From Kushneria phosphatilytica (GTDB lineage: Bacteria; Pseudomonadota; Gammaproteobacteria; Pseudomonadales; Halomonadaceae): 64,000 nt of DNA. Within the stretch, counting starts at the first letter, position 1. The number at the start of each line of letters is the position of its first letter. The position numbers and the translations under genes were made by a program. Of the stretch, positions 62,783 to 64,000 are shown in pieces. The stretch covers positions 2,480,001 through 2,544,000 of the forward strand of contig NZ_CP043420.1 of the NCBI RefSeq assembly GCF_008247605.1, written 5' to 3'. The notes under the pieces are model-generated. The model made no database searches. It saw only the letters and a list, made by a program, of their open reading frames with translations, and had not been told where the DNA came from.

Positions 62783-64000
62783 TCAGGGCTCATCACGCGC
62801 CGGCAGGCGAACATGACCGTTCGACCACACCCACTGTGTAATCTCCGGCATATCCTCGAAATGCTCGCGAATATAGCGCTCATGCCGCTTTAGCAGCGCT
62901 TCGAGATCGCGGATGATGTCAGCCGCCTGCTCAAGCTGTTTGGGTACATACCGCAACGCATCAAGTGCCAGATGGATGCGACTCATGCGGTTGAGTACCG
63001 TCATGTCAAAGGGCGTGGTGGTTGTGCCCTCCTCCATATAGCCACGCACGTGTATCCGATCGGCGCCGGGACGATGATGCATCAGCTGGTGCACCACTCC
63101 ACGGTAGCCATGGAAGGCAAACAGGATGGGCCGATCAGCCGTAAACAGTGACACAAAACGTGCCTGACTGATGCCATGCGGGTGATCGACATCAAGGCTC
63201 ATCAGATCGACCACATTAACCACACGCACTTTCAGTTCCGGCAGATAGCTGCGCAGCAGATCCACTGCCGCCAGCATCTCCTGAGTCGCAATATCACCGG
63301 CGCAGGCCATGACAATATCCGGCTCTTCATCGCCGCAGTTGCTCGCCCAGTGCCAGGCATCACACCCCAGCCGGCAATGCTCACGTGCCTCGTCCATCGA
63401 GAGATACTGCAGCTGAGGATGCTTGTCGATGACAATGGTGTTGAGGTAGTCAACGCTCTGAAAACAGTGCTCGGCCACCGACAGCAGGCAGTTGGCATCC
63501 GGTGGCAGGTAAATGCGCACCACTTCGGCCTGCTTGGTCAGCAGGTTATCGATGAATCCCGGCCCCTGGTGACTGAAACCGTTGTGATCGTTACGCCAGC
63601 AGGTCGAGGTCAACAGATAGTTCATTGATGGCACCGGCTCACGCCATGCCACATTGCGTGCGTGCTCCAGCCACTTGGCATGCTGCATCGCCATCGAGTC
63701 GATAATCGAGGCAAAGGCTTCATAACTGGCAAACATCCCATGGCGGCCGGTCAGGACATAGCCTTCCAGCCAGCCATTGCAGTTGTGCTCGCTGAGCACT
63801 TCCATCATGCGGCCATCGCGCGATACCTGCTCATCCTGTTCGTGGATCTCACTGACCAGGCAGCGATCGGTCACTTCGAACACGGCGCCCAGCTTGTTGG
63901 AGTTGACCTCATCAGGGCAGAACAGCCGGAACGTGGTCGGGTTGTCCCGATAGATATCGCGCATGTACTGGCCCAGCCGCTCGGTCGAGCCATGCAGCTC
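62783..64000 (-). CDS. Second phosphoketolase (C-terminal half; cut by window edge)
   Basis: The last 405 residues are visible; the frame stays open through base 64000. It aligns closely with the C-terminal half of the phosphoketolase at 42931: [55 protein letters not shown], and FHGYRGVVHQLMHHRPGADRIHVRGY. It is complete at its C-terminal end and shows no breaks in the visible part. Two phosphoketolases within 20 kb imply different regulation or substrate preference. Its promoter lies outside the window. Confidence 0.93.
   Translation of the reverse strand, partial: ELHGSTERLGQYMRDIYRDNPTTFRLFCPDEVNSNKLGAVFEVTDRCLVSEIHEQDEQVSRDGRMMEVLSEHNCNGWLEGYVLTGRHGMFASYEAFASIIDSMAMQHAKWLEHARNVAWREPVPSMNYLLTSTCWRNDHNGFSHQGPGFIDNLLTKQAEVVRIYLPPDANCLLSVAEHCFQSVDYLNTIVIDKHPQLQYLSMDEAREHCRLGCDAWHWASNCGDEEPDIVMACAGDIATQEMLAAVDLLRSYLPELKVRVVNVVDLMSLDVDHPHGISQARFVSLFTADRPILFAFHGYRGVVHQLMHHRPGADRIHVRGYMEEGTTTTPFDMTVLNRMSRIHLALDALRYVPKQLEQAADIIRDLEALLKRHERYIREHFEDMPEITQWVWSNGHVRLPARDEP

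Overview
The window reads as a chromosomal segment of a moderately halophilic gammaproteobacterium, most likely a member of the Halomonadaceae. This is inferred from the gene content (a Pseudomonas-type arcDABC operon, an FNR/ANR-type regulator pair, many acidic proteins, a sodium-type V-ATPase) and from REP palindromes of the Pseudomonas/Halomonas kind. The species cannot be named from sequence alone. No tRNA, rRNA, CRISPR array or insertion sequence was found.

Layout. Bases 1-2.9 kb: a minus-strand sulfur operon (persulfide-dioxygenase-like hydrolase, SulP transporter, truncated YeeE/YedE). 3.0-5.7 kb: a LysR regulator divergent from an EamA exporter, an STN-domain lipoprotein and a 31-residue membrane peptide. 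5.8-10.5 kb: arcDABC (arginine deiminase pathway, minus strand). 10.7-18.1 kb: a seven-gene V-type ATPase operon in the order B-D-I-K-E-DUF2764-A (plus strand). 18.2-20.6 kb: three universal stress proteins (USPs) and an Fe-S FNR/ANR regulator. 21.2-26.3 kb: aquaglyceroporin plus DhaKLM. 26.8-37.6 kb: a Spy-like protein, a P-type ATPase, and an operon of usp, HlyD-type adaptor, rbbA, yhhJ and two L,D-transpeptidase-type genes. 37.7-51.9 kb: small heat-shock protein, two more USPs, an accessory FtsH, two alcohol dehydrogenases, phosphoketolase, glycogen phosphorylase, a Dps-family protein, a phosphotransacetylase-like enzyme and a second FNR/ANR regulator. 52-64 kb is more ordinary: two unknown proteins, a PAS/GGDEF/EAL protein, an FAD-linked D-2-hydroxyacid dehydrogenase, a deoxynucleoside kinase, MntH, a chemoreceptor, two small proteins, a REP cluster and a second phosphoketolase cut by the window edge.

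How it works together. Eleven sites matching TTGAY-N4-RTCAA (the FNR/ANR consensus is TTGAT-N4-ATCAA) lie in the intergenic regions between 10.6 and 49.9 kb. Most have a plausible -10 hexamer starting 21-22 bases after the site, the geometry of class II FNR promoters. Two such sites sit between divergent promoters with a -10 on each side: arcDABC/V-ATPase and adhP/phosphotransacetylase. I therefore read 5.8-52 kb as one oxygen-responsive energy-and-survival island. Arginine (via carbamate kinase), dihydroxyacetone or glycerol (via DhaKLM), and glycogen (via phosphorylase and phosphoketolase) would supply ATP or acetyl phosphate. A Na+-pumping V-ATPase would spend ATP to keep a sodium gradient when respiration stops. 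USPs, FtsH, Hsp20, Dps, RbbA and the L,D-transpeptidases would protect proteins, DNA, ribosomes and wall. The regulation and the physiological link are inferences; the sites and genes are directly visible.
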